NCBI RefSeq assembly: GCF_001542415.1
Contig: NZ_LNCU01000098.1
Location: 86,585 to 137,513 of the forward strand
Length of the DNA stretch: 50,929 bases
Source: Bradyrhizobium macuxiense
GTDB taxonomy: Bacteria > Pseudomonadota > Alphaproteobacteria > Rhizobiales > Xanthobacteraceae
Reading direction: 5' to 3'
Under the pieces are notes generated by a model. The model worked only from the letters and a program-made list of their open reading frames with translations. It did not search any database and had not been told where the DNA came from. This document shows positions 43,268 to 50,787 of the stretch, one piece after another (the first letter of the stretch is position 1; each line of letters begins with the position of its first letter). A program made the translations under genes and the position numbers.

Positions 43268-44194
43268 ATGGCTCATGGCATTTCAGTGATCGCACTGCTG
43301 CTGATGCTCGGTGCCTCGACCATAGCCCGGGCGCAAGAGCCGGAATTGCCTGTAAGCGAAGTCGCGCCGGGAATATTCGTACACATCGGCGTCACCGCGC
43401 TAATGACCCGCGAAAACGAAGGCGCCATCGCCAATGTGGGATTCATCGTTGGCGATAGCGCCGTCGCGGTCATCGACACCGGCGGCAGCGTCCGCGAAGG
43501 GCGCCAGTTGCTGGCCGCGGTCCGAAAGCATACCGACAAGCCGATCCGCTACGTGATCAACACCCACGCCCATCCGGACCACAGCTTCGGCAACGCTGCC
43601 TTCGTGGACCCCGGGGCGAGCTTCGTCGGCCACAAGAACCTGCCGCGCGCCCTGACGATGCGCGGGCAATTCTACCTCGACGGTTTTCGCCGTACGATGG
43701 GCGATGCGTTGATCGACGAGGTCCGCCTCGTATCACCAACTGTGCTGGTCGAGGACACGCTCAAGCTCGATCTCGGCGGTCGCAGTCTCACGCTCAAGGC
43801 GTGGCCGCCGGCCCACAGCGATAACGACCTCACGGTGTTCGATGAGCGGACCAAAACCCTGTTCGCGGGCGACCTGGTGTTCCTGACCCATATTCCGGTG
43901 GTCGACGGCAGCCTGAAGGGCTGGCTGGACGCGCTCGATGAGCTAGCTGCGATCCCCGCCGAGCGCGTAGTTCCCGGTCACGGAGCCGTGAGCAAATGGC
44001 CTGCAGCGCTCGCCGACGAGCGGCGCTATCTCAACGCGCTGGCCGCGGACGTTCGTGCACTGATCGCCAGCGGCAAGCCGATCACGGTGGCCGCCGAAAC
44101 TGCCGCAGCGTCCGAACGGTCGCGCTGGCAGCTGTTCGACGACTACAATGCGCGCAACGCAACTGCAGCATTTTCGGAAATGGAATGGGAATAG
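43268..44194 (+). CDS. Quinoprotein-relay zinc metallohydrolase (metallo-beta-lactamase fold, SoxH-like)
   Basis: 308 residues with a signal peptide (ARAQ, about 23). The metal site is NTHAHPDHSFGN (His100, His102, Asp104, His105), with AHSDNDLTVFDE and VVPGHGAVS giving later ligands. It belongs to the SoxH-related hydrolases found with PQQ-dependent dehydrogenases and SoxYZ-like carriers. ATG 43268 follows AAGGCGGAAAC. Its chemistry in this setting is not known; hydrolysis of a thioester or thiol conjugate on the carrier is an attractive guess (inference). Confidence 0.84.
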   Translation: MAHGISVIALLLMLGASTIARAQEPELPVSEVAPGIFVHIGVTALMTRENEGAIANVGFIVGDSAVAVIDTGGSVREGRQLLAAVRKHTDKPIRYVINTHAHPDHSFGNAAFVDPGASFVGHKNLPRALTMRGQFYLDGFRRTMGDALIDEVRLVSPTVLVEDTLKLDLGGRSLTLKAWPPAHSDNDLTVFDERTKTLFAGDLVFLTHIPVVDGSLKGWLDALDELAAIPAERVVPGHGAVSKWPAALADERRYLNALAADVRALIASGKPITVAAETAAASERSRWQLFDDYNARNATAAFSEMEWE

Positions 44195-44240
44195 CTGCCG
44201 CAGTATCCTATAGTGATGCTGCCAAATTGGATCAGTGACC

Positions 44241-45071
44241 ATGCTTCGACATCGCATCCGCCTGCTCTGCTTCGCCAGCCTTGCGTCAGTCGCACTGGCT
44301 GCATCCGTCGCGCCCGCGGCGGCCGCGGATGCCTATGATCCCTGGCCGGGGCTCGTGCAGGACATCTTCAACAACCGTCCGATGAATGACGGCAGCGACG
44401 TGATCGGCATCGAGATGCCGGCACGCGCGGAGGACGCCGCGATCGTCCCGGTGACGCTGCGCACCAAGCTGTCGCCCGGCGACAACCGTCGCATCAAGAC
44501 GATCACGCTCGTAATCGACCAGAACCCCGCCCCGATGGCCGCGAAATTCACGCTGGGTCCGGACGCCAACGTCACCGAGATCTCGACCCGCGTCCGGGTC
44601 AACAACTACACCGATGTGCACGCGGTGGCCGAGCTCAGCGACGGCAAGCTCTACGTAACCAAGGTCTACGTGAAGGCGTCCGGCGGCTGTTCGGCGCCAG
44701 CAGTCAAAGATGCCGAAGAGGCGAAGAATCGGTTAGGTCAGATGCGCTACCGGCAGTTCGCCAGGCCGGAACAGGGGCCGGCTAGCAACATCCGCGAAGC
44801 CCAGATCATGATCGGCCATCCGAACAATTCCGGCCTTCAGATGGACCAGGTCACGCACCTCTATATCCCCGCCTTCTTCATCAACGAGGTGCAGCTCTGG
44901 CAGGACGACAGCCCGGTGCTGGCGATGGAGGGCGGAATCTCGATCTCCGAAGACCCCAATATCCGCTTTACCTACGTTTCGAATGGGGCAAAGCACTTCC
45001 GCGCCGAGGCCAAGGACACCGACGGGCATGTCTTCCAGCATGAATGGAATGCCGACGCTTCCGGGACCTGA
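44241..45071 (+). CDS. Quinoprotein-dehydrogenase-associated SoxYZ-like carrier protein
   Basis: 276 residues with a signal peptide (about 29). A SoxY-like half ends at KASGGCSAPAV, where Cys150 behind two glycines corresponds to the swinging-arm cysteine of SoxY; a SoxZ-like half follows (QIMIGHPNNSGLQMDQVTHLYIPAFFINEV, here cited in parts). Fusion in one chain is typical of the PQQ-associated version. ATG 44241 was preferred to GTG 44235. It is 46 bases after the metallohydrolase. How a sulfur-type carrier serves methanol oxidation is unknown. Confidence 0.83.
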   Translation: MLRHRIRLLCFASLASVALAASVAPAAAADAYDPWPGLVQDIFNNRPMNDGSDVIGIEMPARAEDAAIVPVTLRTKLSPGDNRRIKTITLVIDQNPAPMAAKFTLGPDANVTEISTRVRVNNYTDVHAVAELSDGKLYVTKVYVKASGGCSAPAVKDAEEAKNRLGQMRYRQFARPEQGPASNIREAQIMIGHPNNSGLQMDQVTHLYIPAFFINEVQLWQDDSPVLAMEGGISISEDPNIRFTYVSNGAKHFRAEAKDTDGHVFQHEWNADASGT

Positions 45072-45095
45072 CGCCTCTGGCCATCTAGTCTGACG

Positions 45096-45455
45096 CTAGA
45101 AGCACCTGACTTCGGCTTCCGCCTGCGCCCGCCGCAGATCATTGAGCGCGTTGGTGGCCTGCTCGGATGAGCGGAACTGCGTCCCCAAATTGCCGTGCAC
45201 CTGCGACATGCTCAATACGGTTTCGGCCGTGACATAGCGGTCATAGGGTAGCAGCGATGCGACAATGTCGATCGAGCAGGAGCACTGCTCCATCGTCTGC
45301 TGGGTCTCGCCATTGGCCTTCATGCAGCCGAAGACATAGTCGGCCCGCGCCGAGGTCGGATAGTCGTTGACTTCATCGGCCCGCGCGCTCATGCCCGTCG
45401 CTGCGAGCACGGCCGCGACGGCGACAATCGGTCCTAGCATGCCAGCTCGTGCCAT
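45096..45455 (-). CDS. Secreted four-cysteine protein of unknown function, 119 residues
   Basis: A signal peptide (SARA, about 26), then a helical domain with Cys44, Cys58, Cys60 and Cys118 (YVFGCMKANGE; MEQCSCSID; VRCF at the end), enough for two disulfides or a small cofactor or metal site. GAGGAAG lies eight bases before ATG 45455. It converges on the SoxYZ-like gene with 24 bases between the stops. I do not recognise the family with certainty. Confidence 0.7.
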   Translation of the reverse strand: MARAGMLGPIVAVAAVLAATGMSARADEVNDYPTSARADYVFGCMKANGETQQTMEQCSCSIDIVASLLPYDRYVTAETVLSMSQVHGNLGTQFRSSEQATNALNDLRRAQAEAEVRCF

Positions 45456-45541
45456 GGTCCTGCTTCCTCTTCTGCTGCCGCAGGCTATGCTATGAGTCTA
45501 CGACAGAAAAGAAAACATTCGGGGAAGTGGCTCACGAGACA

Positions 45542-46522
45542 ATGAAGGGTTCTGTTCGCATGCTGCTGGCCGCGGCCGTTCTGGCCGTCATGCAGGCCGG
45601 CACCTCCTGCGACGCGGAGACCATCCGCATTGCAGCGCAGAAGACCGGGACGCTGGCCTGGGAACTGGCGGTCATCCGCTCCCACGGTCTCGACAAGAAG
45701 GCCAATTTGTCGATCGACACCGTCGAGCTCGCGAGTCCAGAGGCCGGCAAGATCGCGCTGCGTGCCGGTACGGCCGACGTGATGGTATCCGACTGGCCGT
45801 GGGTCTCGCGTGAGCGCTCGCTCGGCGCCAAGCTGCAGTTCTATCCCTATTCGAGCGCGCTCGGCGCCGTGATGGTCCCGGCCTCGTCGCCGATCAAGAC
45901 GCTCGCTGATCTCAGAGGGCACAAGCTCGCCATCGCCGGTGGCGCAATCGACAAGAACTGGCTGCTGCTGCAGGCGGCGCTGAAGCAGGACGGTATCGAC
46001 CTGAAATCGCAATCGACCATCGTCTACGGTGCGCCGCCGCTGCTCGCAGCCAAGACGGTCAGCGGCGAGATGGACGCCGTGCTCAACTACTGGAATTTCT
46101 GTGCGGCCCTCGAAGCCAAGGGCTTTCGCCGCCTTGCCGGCATGGAGGACATCCTCAAGAAGCTCGGCACCAAGGGACGGATCGCGATGATCGGCTACGT
46201 CTTCGACGAAGCCTGGGCCGACGCCCACCGCGACACGGTGGCCCGTTTCATCGCCATGACCCGCGCGGCAAAGGAGATACTCGCGACCTCGGATGCCGAA
46301 TGGGACGCGATCGCGCCGCTCACCGGCGCGCCCGATGCCGCCACCCTGCATGCCTATCGCGACCGCTACCGCGAAGGCATTCCGCGCCGCCCGGTGGCCG
46401 ACGAGGAGGCAGATGCACGCGTGCTCTATCGTGTGCTGGCGCAGATCGGCGGCCGCGAGCTGGTCGGGAACGCAACCGAACTCGATCCCGGCACCTTCTA
46501 TCAAGCCATCCCTGGAGATTGA
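45542..46522 (+). CDS. ABC transporter substrate-binding protein, NMT1/SsuA-like
   Basis: 326 residues with a signal peptide that ends in GTSCDA; the Cys at about 23 raises a possible lipoprotein, but the lipobox is poor. The type II binding fold of the nitrate/sulfonate/taurine group is clear: TIRIAAQKTGTLAWELAVI, KIALRAGTADVMVSDWPWVS, LRGHKLAIAGGAIDKNWLLL and GEMDAVLNYWNFCAAL. It is the first of a complete importer (binding protein, permease, ATPase). The substrate is unknown; its place between quinoprotein helpers and lanmodulin is suggestive. Confidence 0.85.
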   Translation: MKGSVRMLLAAAVLAVMQAGTSCDAETIRIAAQKTGTLAWELAVIRSHGLDKKANLSIDTVELASPEAGKIALRAGTADVMVSDWPWVSRERSLGAKLQFYPYSSALGAVMVPASSPIKTLADLRGHKLAIAGGAIDKNWLLLQAALKQDGIDLKSQSTIVYGAPPLLAAKTVSGEMDAVLNYWNFCAALEAKGFRRLAGMEDILKKLGTKGRIAMIGYVFDEAWADAHRDTVARFIAMTRAAKEILATSDAEWDAIAPLTGAPDAATLHAYRDRYREGIPRRPVADEEADARVLYRVLAQIGGRELVGNATELDPGTFYQAIPGD

Positions 46523-46523
46523 G

Positions 46524-47261
46524 GTGCTGCGTCTCCTGTCATTCGTGCTGTTCATCGTGACCTGGTGGATTGCCTCGCTTCTGATCGGCGAGGCCAAATT
46601 GCCGGCGCCGCCGATCGTGCTGTCGGCGATGATGACCGAAGCCAGATCCGGGGCGCTGTTCCTCAATCTCGGCGCGACGCTGGCGCGCGTTGCGCTGGCT
46701 TTCACGCTGGCCATGGCACTCGGCTCGGCGATCGGCTACGCGATGGGCCGGGTCCGGCTGGTCGACCGGATCGGCGATCCCTGGCTGATCCTGCTGCTTA
46801 ACCTGCCGGCGCTCGTCGTGATCGTGCTGGCTTATATCTGGGCCGGGCTCACCGAAGTCGCGGCGATCGCAGCGATCGCAATCAACAAGCTGCCGACCGC
46901 GGTCGTTACCCTGCGCGAGGGCGCTCGCGCGCTCGATCCGGCACTGGACGAGATGGCGACCGCCTTTGCGTTTCCACGCGGTCGCCTGTACCGGCACGTG
47001 ATCCTGCCGCAGCTTGCGCCCTACATCGCCGCCGCGGCGCGATCCGGGCTCTCGCTGGTGTGGAAGATCGTGCTGGTCGCCGAGTTGCTGGGCCGGCCGA
47101 ACGGCGTCGGCTTCGAGATCGGCGTCGCGTTCCAGCTGTTCGACATCCCGCTGCTGCTCGCCTACTCCTTGAGCTTTGCGGCGGTCGTGCTGGTCATCGA
47201 AACCCTGCTGGTGCAGCCGTTTGAAACCAGACTATCGCGGTGGCGGCTCCGTGCAGCTTGA
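46524..47261 (+). CDS. ABC transporter permease, SsuC/TauC-like
   Basis: 245 residues and five to six membrane helices. The EAA loop is visible in MATAFAFPRGRLYRHVILPQLAPYIAA, here split by Ala/Gly positions as in the nitrate/sulfonate importers. GTG 46524 is used, right behind GGAGATTGAG and two bases after the binding-protein stop. The end overlaps the ATPase start by 11 bases. Confidence 0.86.
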   Translation: MLRLLSFVLFIVTWWIASLLIGEAKLPAPPIVLSAMMTEARSGALFLNLGATLARVALAFTLAMALGSAIGYAMGRVRLVDRIGDPWLILLLNLPALVVIVLAYIWAGLTEVAAIAAIAINKLPTAVVTLREGARALDPALDEMATAFAFPRGRLYRHVILPQLAPYIAAAARSGLSLVWKIVLVAELLGRPNGVGFEIGVAFQLFDIPLLLAYSLSFAAVVLVIETLLVQPFETRLSRWRLRAA

Positions 47262-47961
47262 CGTCAATATCACGGGCAAGAGCTACGAGAGCGCGGCGGG
47301 CAAGCGCCACGACGTGCTCGCAGGGGTCACCTTCACGCTCAACGCCGGCGAAGTCGGCGTGGTGTTCGGCCCCTCGGGCTGCGGCAAGAGTACCCTGCTC
47401 AGGATCCTTGCCGGCCTCGACCACAACTACCAGGGCCAAGTCGTGCGCTCCGCCGGCGTCCGGCTCGGCATGGTGTTTCAGGATCCGCGGCTGCTGCCGT
47501 GGCGTTCGGTTGAGGAGAATGTGCGGCTCGCGGCGCCGCATGTCGACGACAGCAGATTGTCGACGCTGTTCGAGGTGCTGGAGTTGAGCGCGCACCGCAG
47601 CCATTTCCCCGGCGAATTGTCGCTCGGGCTCGCCCGCCGCGTCGCGTTGGCGCGAGCGTTTGCCGTCGAACCCGATTTCCTGATCCTCGACGAGCCACTG
47701 GCTTCACTCGACAGCGCGCTCGCCGGGCGGCTGCGGGACCAGATCGCCACGCTGGTCGCCAGCCGCAAGATGATGACGCTCCTGGTCACCCATGATCTCG
47801 ACGACGCAGTCCGCCTCGGCGATCGGCTGTTCTTCCTGTCGGCACGGCCGGCCCGGATCCTTCACGTCGAGACGATCACGACGCCGCGGCCGACACGGAG
47901 CGAGCAAGAGATCACCGAGATCAAGACGCGGCTCGCGCAGTTGGACCTTGCAAATATGTGA
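47251..47961 (+). CDS. ABC transporter ATPase, SsuB/TauB-like with a divergent signature
   Basis: 236 residues from GTG 47251. Walker A is GPSGCGKS (40-47), Q-loop VFQDPRLLPWRSVEEN, Walker B LILDEPLASLDS and H-loop LVTHDLDDA. The ABC signature reads LSLGLARRVALARA, with Leu in place of the first signature Gly (123-127), a departure from LSGGxxQR. It completes the three-gene importer. Confidence 0.88.
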   Translation: MQLDVNITGKSYESAAGKRHDVLAGVTFTLNAGEVGVVFGPSGCGKSTLLRILAGLDHNYQGQVVRSAGVRLGMVFQDPRLLPWRSVEENVRLAAPHVDDSRLSTLFEVLELSAHRSHFPGELSLGLARRVALARAFAVEPDFLILDEPLASLDSALAGRLRDQIATLVASRKMMTLLVTHDLDDAVRLGDRLFFLSARPARILHVETITTPRPTRSEQEITEIKTRLAQLDLANM

Positions 47962-48002
47962 GACGCGTTCATCCTTGAACGAAATCCAGGGAGGTTCTTT
48001 CG

Positions 48003-48356
48003 ATGTCGCGTGCGTTGATCGTCGTTGCCGTCTCGTTGCTCGCTCTGCCGGGCATGGCGCTCGCCCAGAGCAAGGGCAAAGGCATTCGCCTGTGGAATCT
48101 GACCAGCGCGACGATCTCGGGCTTCGAGCTGTCGCCAGCCGGCAAGAACGAGTGGGGTCCCAACCAGACGCTGAACGACAAGGACAAAGAGGTCGACCAC
48201 GACGAGCGCCTGCGCATCACCGGCGTCGAGCCCGGCCGCTACGATGCCAAGGTCAGCTACGCCGGCGCCAAGCAGTGCTTCGTCCGTGACATCGAGATCA
48301 AGGCAGACGCCGTGTTCTCGGTCTCCGACAAGGACCTCAAAAACTGCAACAAGTAA
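48003..48356 (+). CDS. Small secreted protein of unknown function, 117 residues
   Basis: A signal peptide (MALA, about 21), then a beta-sandwich-like segment: KGIRLWNLTSATISGFELSP, KEVDHDERLRITGVEPGRYD and AKQCFVRDIEIKADA, with Cys at 92 and near the end (KNCNK), probably a disulfide. It follows the ATPase gene by 41 bases and may be the fourth gene of that unit. No known domain could be named. Confidence 0.68.
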   Translation: MSRALIVVAVSLLALPGMALAQSKGKGIRLWNLTSATISGFELSPAGKNEWGPNQTLNDKDKEVDHDERLRITGVEPGRYDAKVSYAGAKQCFVRDIEIKADAVFSVSDKDLKNCNK

Positions 48357-48360
48357 GCGC

Positions 48361-48597
48361 CTAGCCGATGTGCGCGCCGCCGCCTGCGCCGGCATGGTCA
48401 TGAGCGTGCGGATATTCGCAACGCCATTTGACGGCTGTCCATTTCGGATGCTCGCCGATCCATTGCGCGATATAGGGCGGTGCGGCCATCGCGCATTGCT
48501 GCAACGATCCCTGCCAGTCGAAGACCAGGTGCTTCTCTTCGCAGCTCGCGGGCGACACCACGGCACATACGGTGACGATCAGGTCGATCAGGTTCAT
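48361..48597 (-). CDS. Short Cys/His-rich protein, 78 residues
   Basis: ATG 48597 follows GAGGAG with five-base spacing. The protein starts MNLIDLIVTVCAVVSPASCE, continues FDWQGSLQQCAMAAPPYIAQWIGEHPKWTAVKWRC and ends in a His-rich tail (YPHAHDHAGAGGGAHIG). Four cysteines and five tail/linker histidines suggest metal binding. The hydrophobic start may act as a signal or anchor. It converges on the 117-residue gene four bases from its stop. Similar proteins exist in Bradyrhizobium as I recall; function unknown. Confidence 0.65.
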   Translation of the reverse strand: MNLIDLIVTVCAVVSPASCEEKHLVFDWQGSLQQCAMAAPPYIAQWIGEHPKWTAVKWRCEYPHAHDHAGAGGGAHIG

Positions 48598-48697
48598 GTG
48601 CACTCCTCAAAACGTGCCCATCGCCAGATAATGCGGCGAAGTACGTGATCAGGCAATCCAAGGTTTCACGGCCTCGTGAAAGTGAACAGGAACCGGC

Positions 48698-49585
48698 CTA
48701 GAAGTTGAGCCCGAACACTAGCCGCGCCTGGTGGCGCTCGAAATTGACGAGGTCGAGCGTCGCGTTGCTCCCCGTACGCTGCCCCCAGGCCTGGACGCCC
48801 CAGGACGCAGTCAGGCGCGAGCGTTTGGATATCTGGAAATAAGCGGTCGGGCCGATGAACAGCGCCTGCCCCGCGAACGCGTCGAGGCCGATCCCGTCAT
48901 ATTTCCTGAAGTAGCGCACTTCGCCTCCAAGCAGGATGTCCGGCCGCACCTGCACCATCAGCCCGAACGCCGCGCCGAGGGTGGCGTCCTGCTCGGCGGC
49001 GCCGGTCTGGGGCATGCGTGTCCATTCCGGCTGATAGCTGAGATTGAAGGCCGCCACCGCAACGTTCGGAATGATCTCGCGGTCGAACGCGGCCGTGAGT
49101 TCGGTGCTGTAGCTGCGGACCACGGCCGCGGTCGTCTCGTCGACGCGATCGGCGTGAGTCTCCATCGCCAGCGTCATGCCGAACGGGGCGGTCTCGCGAT
49201 CGAGAAAGCGGTAACGAAGATCGACCGATACGCCCTGCCAGGACAGCTGGCGGCGATCGTCGAGACCGGGCACACCGGCGATGTCATGCGCCATGAACGT
49301 CGTTCCGACCTCGACGCGGAAATCCTGCATGGGCACGAACTCCGCCTCGAGCTGCTGACCAAGCGCGCGATAGGTTCCGCTATCCTTGCCGAAGCGGCCT
49401 GTGGTCTCGGTCTGGAATTCGCGCTCCCCGACGGGGCCAACATCCGATCCGATCATGAATCCGAAGATGTGCTCGGTATCGACACCTTCTTCAGCTTGCA
49501 CGGCAAGCGGCAACAGCGCGGCCACGATCGCGCTCGCAGCGCATAACGTCTCTGCCCAATGAACATTCTTGATTCCGATAGCCAT
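48698..49585 (-). CDS. Outer-membrane beta-barrel protein of unknown function
   Basis: 295 residues: a signal peptide (AVQA, about 31), then alternating amphipathic strands throughout (QLEAEFVPMQDFRVEVGTTF; QGVSVDLRYRFLDRETAPFG; ELTAAFDREIIPN; GPTAYFQISKRSRLTASWGV) and a terminal Phe (ARLVFGLNF), the mark of a folded barrel. It may be a small porin or a surface protein. It stands between the importer genes and pqqA/lanM on the same strand as both. Confidence 0.72.
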   Translation of the reverse strand: MAIGIKNVHWAETLCAASAIVAALLPLAVQAEEGVDTEHIFGFMIGSDVGPVGEREFQTETTGRFGKDSGTYRALGQQLEAEFVPMQDFRVEVGTTFMAHDIAGVPGLDDRRQLSWQGVSVDLRYRFLDRETAPFGMTLAMETHADRVDETTAAVVRSYSTELTAAFDREIIPNVAVAAFNLSYQPEWTRMPQTGAAEQDATLGAAFGLMVQVRPDILLGGEVRYFRKYDGIGLDAFAGQALFIGPTAYFQISKRSRLTASWGVQAWGQRTGSNATLDLVNFERHQARLVFGLNF

Positions 49586-49795
49586 CGGACCGACTTGAAA
49601 ATCCGCGCCACTGCAAAGAGGTGCAACCCTAACGCAGGCGCGAGGCAGTCGGCAAATCGGCTACAGGCGGAAATCGGCAGTGGAAGCCGGCCTTCGTACC
49701 GATCGCGGCCATCGATGGTTCAACAGCCGCTGTAACTGAGACGTCTGCCACGGCTCGATGCAGCGAGCTGCACGAGCCGGGCAAATCGCCTCAAG
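49586..49795. terminator. Hairpin downstream of pqqA and leader of the outer-membrane gene
   Basis: The stem 49751-49779 (CGGCTCG and TGCAG paired across one bulged A, loop CGAG) begins 17 bases after the pqqA stop on the minus strand and probably ends that short transcript. The other 150 bases are the leader of the barrel gene and show nothing else. Confidence 0.55.
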
Positions 49796-49876
49796 TCACT
49801 TGCGCGCTGCGCAGGCGTACATGTTGATTTCCATGCCCACCGGCACTTCGACGATCTTCGGAGTCTTCCAGGTCAT
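49796..49876 (-). CDS. pqqA: PqqA, precursor peptide of pyrroloquinoline quinone
   Basis: A 26-residue peptide starting MTWKTPKIVEV with the diagnostic core GMEINMYACA: Glu16 and Tyr20 in E-x3-Y spacing are the residues that PqqE cross-links to build PQQ. GGGAG lies about seven bases before ATG 49876. A stable hairpin follows. No pqqBCDE genes are adjacent, so this is a stand-alone copy that would rely on maturation enzymes encoded elsewhere. It lies 307 bases downstream of lanM and on the same strand. Confidence 0.9.
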   Translation of the reverse strand: MTWKTPKIVEVPVGMEINMYACAARK

Positions 49877-50183
49877 TCGCGTGCTCCCAAGTCAGCTGGC
49901 GCGATAGCTCGCGCCCGGGCGGAAGCTAGGACCACCCCCGGCACGGCGCAAGCTCGGGGGATAACGGCCGACTTCGCTGCTGGACATGCGGCTTGACAAA
50001 GGGCGCGACCACGCCCGGCGGGAGCGGATGCGAGTCGGAACTCCCGACATTGTTCTGTCAGGCATTTTCCGGCTTTTGCCGCGCCGCCATCAATCACTGC
50101 CTCGGTCGCTTCACCTGCGTCTTGTCCAGGAGTGAAATCGCAACTTTTTTTTGTCACGGTCCGGGTCGAACCGGTGCATGGCC
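49877..50183. promoter_or_regulatory. Spacer between lanM and pqqA; probable pqqA promoter
   Basis: 307 bases with no supported gene. The T8 run at 50145-50152 is the clearest feature, but it lies on the plus strand and does not suit the minus-strand genes as a terminator. Confidence 0.4.
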
Positions 50184-50585
50184 CTATTTGAGCAGGCGCA
50201 GCAGTGCCCGCCCGGCGCGCGACTTCAGCTCCTTCGCATCGAGCGTTCCGTCCTTGTCCGGATCGGCCGCGTTGAAGCGCTGTTCGACGACCGCGAGATA
50301 TTCGTCGAGCGTGAGGGTGCCGTCGTGATCGGGATCTGCCGCCGCGAGCTCCTTTGCCGTGAGCCGTCCCCGCAGCTCGCGCACGTCGAGCGTGCCGTCA
50401 TGATCAGGATCGAGCTTGGCAAACAGGGCGGCCGCGGCCTTCTTGGCCTCGGCGAGATCGACGGTACCGTCATTGTCCGGATCGAGCATCTTGAGCGCGC
50501 TGCCGTGGCGGGACGCCGCCAAGGCGGGACCGGACAGAACTGCTCCGACCAATGTCAGAGCAACGGATCGGCGCGATATCATCAT
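50184..50585 (-). CDS. lanM: Lanmodulin, periplasmic lanthanide-binding EF-hand protein
   Basis: 133 residues: a signal peptide (about 23, ending ALAA) and four EF-hand loops at 35-46, 59-70, 84-95 and 108-119, all beginning D-P-D-x-D-G-T and ending in Glu. Proline at the second loop position and only 12-13 residues between loops separate lanmodulin from calmodulin-type proteins. Loop 3 has Thr at position 9 where the others have Asp; loops 2 and 3 have His at position 4. Loop 4 starts with Asp (Asn in the Methylobacterium protein). GGGGAG precedes ATG 50585/50582. It is divergent from a secreted-protein gene at 50788. Confidence 0.95.
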   Translation of the reverse strand: MMISRRSVALTLVGAVLSGPALAASRHGSALKMLDPDNDGTVDLAEAKKAAAALFAKLDPDHDGTLDVRELRGRLTAKELAAADPDHDGTLTLDEYLAVVEQRFNAADPDKDGTLDAKELKSRAGRALLRLLK

Positions 50586-50787
50586 TCGTCTCCCCTGGGG
50601 TACCCCGACGGCGACGCTGAGCGTTGCCGGGAAATCGCGAACGACGATAACAGATCTCAGCGAAAGTTCGCACAGATTGTACGGGCTGCGAAAGGCGATC
50701 GGGTTTCGGGTGGAAAGAAACGGCCCGTGTGATCATCTGACGGTGTCAGTCGATTGCATCGCACCATAAGATCGAGCGAGGCCAGCC
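50586..50787. promoter_or_regulatory. Divergent promoter of lanM and the gene at 50788
   Basis: 202 bases between the two starts; GC-rich with no obvious dyad. It should contain the lanthanide-responsive lanM promoter. Confidence 0.35.

Noticed and set aside
49873..50157. 94-codon minus-strand frame overlapping the start of pqqA
   Set aside because: GTG start, no ribosome site, Ala/Arg-rich composition, and it lies in the upstream region of pqqA.
50184..50585. Calmodulin-like or generic calcium EF-hand protein
   Set aside because: Pro at loop position 2 in all four hands, 12-13-residue spacing and the xoxF context indicate lanmodulin.
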